From Oceanospirillaceae bacterium (GTDB lineage Bacteria; Pseudomonadota; Gammaproteobacteria; Pseudomonadales; Balneatricaceae): 43,855 nucleotides of DNA. Shown one piece after another: positions 42,247 to 43,855 of this stretch (within the stretch, counting starts at the first letter, position 1; every line of letters begins with the position of its first letter). The notes under the pieces were generated by a model. That model was not told the origin of the DNA and ran no database searches. It worked only from the letters and a program-made list of their open reading frames with translations. A program made the position numbers and the translations under genes. The stretch spans positions 1 to 43,855 of the forward strand of contig JABSRA010000040.1 of assembly GCA_013215445.1 (NCBI GenBank), written 5' to 3'.

Positions 42247-43794
42247 CTAGGAAAGTGGCATCACCCCCGAATATTTAATCCCCGATAGTTGTGCCATATC
42301 ACGATGCCAAGTTGCCAGATCGTGTGGATTAAAAGCGCTCAAACTATCGTGACCGCATGCCCTCGCCATCACTGCCATCAGCTCTACTGAGGCGCTGAAA
42401 AAATTCTGCAGTTTTAGCGCCGCCCGATCGACATCGAGTAACTGGCGCAATTCTGGATTCTGTGTGGCGATGCCTGCCGGACAATTATTAGTATTACAGA
42501 TTCTCGCACCAACACAGCCAATCGCCTGCATGGCACTGTTAGAAATCGCCACGCCATCGGCACCGAGCGCCATTGCTTTGACAAAGTCTATCGGCACCCG
42601 CAAACCACCGGTAATGATTAAGGTGACCCGGCCACTCGCACCTTGTTCATTAAGATATTTCCGCGCTCTGGCTAACGCGGGGATAGTCGGTACACTGATG
42701 TGATCGCGAAACATTAGCGGTGCGGCACCCGTTCCACCGCCTCTGCCATCCAAAATAATATAATCAGCCCCCGCATCTAAGGCAAACTGTATATCTTGCT
42801 CAATGTGATTAGCACTGAGTTTAAAACCTATCGGGATGCCCCCGGTTTGCTCGCGAACTTGATCGGCAAATCTAGCAAAATCTTTTACTGTGACTAAATC
42901 TTTGAAGGTCGGGGGTGATATAGCGGGTAATCCCTCTGTTATTCCTCTGACTAACGATATTTTTCCCTGGTTTTTATTACCGGGCAAGTGTCCACCGGTA
43001 CCGGTTTTAGCCCCCTGCCCGCCTTTAAAATGAAAGGCCTGCACCAATGGTAATAACTCTGCTTTGTAGCCAAATTTAGCACTGGCTAACTCGTAGAAAT
43101 AGCGGCTGTTAGCTTGCTGTTCTTCGGCTAACATGCCGCCTTCTCCGGAGCATATCCCCGTGCCGGCCAGCTCAGCGCCTTTCGCCAGAGAGATTTTTGC
43201 CTCTTCTGACAATGCTCCAAAACTCATATCAGAGACAAATAGCGGGATTTTTAAGCGCAGCGGCTTTTTTGCCTCTGGTCCAATAATTAATTCGGTCGCC
43301 ACCGGCACATCTTCAAAGCGTGGTTTGGTAGCCATTTGTGCGGCCATAATTTGCATATCATCCCAGTGAGGCAGTAAGTGCCTGGGGACTCCCATGGCGG
43401 TCATCGGGCCGTGATGACCCAATTTAGTTAAACCTTCATTGGCCAACTGGTGAATAAAGTTTAAGGTTGGCTCTTCTAGAGTCGCGGTTGGAATGGGCAT
43501 GGCCCCGGTCTTTTTGGCTGGCCCTGGACCTGGTTTACCAATATCATCAGCACTGAATTTTTTATGACTACCATCGCAGTATGGAAGGTTGGCACTGTGC
43601 TTACAGTTGCACAAATAGGCATCCGCACTTTCTGCTGCGACAAAGTGTTTGGGAGTAAACCCAGTACCTGCATGGGAACCATCACAAAAAGGTTGTTTAG
43701 CCGAATTTCCACATCGACAGAAGTAGTAGTCACTGTCTTTTTCTAGGGTTATTTTTTGCGGTTTGTTATCCGCCACGATGGGTTTCATGGTCAT
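42247..43794 (-). CDS. Glutamate-synthase-like FMN enzyme with two N-terminal CDGSH iron-sulfur domains
   Basis: A 515-residue fusion. Residues 20-80 hold two CDGSH motifs: Cys26, Cys28, Cys37, His41 (CRCGNSAKQPFCDGSH) and Cys62, Cys64, Cys73, His77 (CNCKHSANLPYCDGSH), each expected to bind a 2Fe-2S cluster. After a Pro/Gly linker (about 85-110) comes a glutamate-synthase central/FMN domain (about 120-500) with SDMSFGALSEEAK, GQGAKTGTGGHLPG, DGRGGGTGAAPLMFRDH and the 3Fe-4S Cys motif CVGARICNTNNCPAG. The glutaminase domain is absent, as in archaeal-type or stand-alone GltB-like proteins. Start ATG has AAGGAAG upstream. Probably a redox enzyme; the reaction is unknown. Confidence 0.88.
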   Translation of the reverse strand: MTMKPIVADNKPQKITLEKDSDYYFCRCGNSAKQPFCDGSHAGTGFTPKHFVAAESADAYLCNCKHSANLPYCDGSHKKFSADDIGKPGPGPAKKTGAMPIPTATLEEPTLNFIHQLANEGLTKLGHHGPMTAMGVPRHLLPHWDDMQIMAAQMATKPRFEDVPVATELIIGPEAKKPLRLKIPLFVSDMSFGALSEEAKISLAKGAELAGTGICSGEGGMLAEEQQANSRYFYELASAKFGYKAELLPLVQAFHFKGGQGAKTGTGGHLPGNKNQGKISLVRGITEGLPAISPPTFKDLVTVKDFARFADQVREQTGGIPIGFKLSANHIEQDIQFALDAGADYIILDGRGGGTGAAPLMFRDHISVPTIPALARARKYLNEQGASGRVTLIITGGLRVPIDFVKAMALGADGVAISNSAMQAIGCVGARICNTNNCPAGIATQNPELRQLLDVDRAALKLQNFFSASVELMAVMARACGHDSLSAFNPHDLATWHRDMAQLSGIKYSGVMPLS

Positions 43795-43855
43795 AATTAC
43801 TTCCTTGTCATTGGTTATAGCTTCCCTGTCTATGCAGGAATTAAGCCTTGTACAG

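Noticed and set aside
1..43855. CRISPR array, defence island, prophage or secondary-metabolite cluster
   Set aside because: No spaced repeats, cas, restriction-modification, toxin-antitoxin, phage or PKS/NRPS features are visible; the gene content is metabolic and regulatory.

Overview
The window looks like the chromosome of a marine-type gammaproteobacterium of moderate GC content. Clear Shine-Dalgarno sequences, Pseudomonas-like amaAB genes, a CrbS/CrbR-type two-component pair and TRAP/ABC organic-acid transporters all point that way. No database search was possible, so the taxonomic placement is inference. Almost everything visible is carbon catabolism, uptake and local regulation. I see no rRNA, tRNA, CRISPR, phage or intact insertion sequence.

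Layout. (1) 1-3750, minus strand: the 5' part of a proline iminopeptidase gene and an amaA-amaB pair for L-pipecolate (lysine) catabolism. (2) 4188-6226: two tandem, roughly 80% identical family-3 solute-binding proteins with no transporter partner. (3) 6430-15302, minus strand: one long operon, livG - acyl-CoA synthetase - livH - livM - livK - livF - PaaK-like ligase - thioesterase. This is branched-chain-type ABC uptake of an unknown acid coupled to CoA activation. (4) 15733-19926: a CrbS-like symporter/sensor kinase gene divergent from that operon, facing its LuxR-type partner CrbR. (5) 19927-25540: an 0.9-kb gap, an unrecognised 204-aa gene, chaC-like and lysE-like genes in convergent orientation, a DUF1835 gene, and a decayed second copy of the chaC-end/lysE segment. 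An octamer repeat (7 copies) sits between the DUF1835 and lysE genes. (6) 25862-28173: a mandelate-racemase-subgroup enolase with a LacI regulator and two matching operators around a promoter. (7) 28562-30599: a divergent LysR regulator and a zinc-independent medium-chain reductase. (8) 30646-41970: a two-armed catabolic island. The leftward arm has a RutE-like reductase, TRAP transporter dctPQM and an intradiol (hydroxyquinol-type) dioxygenase. The rightward arm has a YciI-like protein, GntR regulator, FAH-family hydrolase, malonyl-CoA decarboxylase (matA) and malonyl-CoA synthetase (matB), and ends at a strong terminator. (9) 42247-43794: a glutamate-synthase-like FMN enzyme with two CDGSH iron-sulfur domains at its N-terminus.

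The most interesting part is the island at 30.6-42.0 kb. It combines an aromatic-ring-opening enzyme and a TRAP transporter with a complete malonate-to-acetyl-CoA module, and a shared 13-bp dyad lies upstream of the FAH and YciI genes. No maleylacetate reductase is present, so the classical hydroxyquinol route is incomplete here. Other points worth a second look are the CrbSR-linked acyl-CoA/ABC operon, whose PaaK-like ligase has lost the usual P-loop, and the old chaC-lysE duplication.
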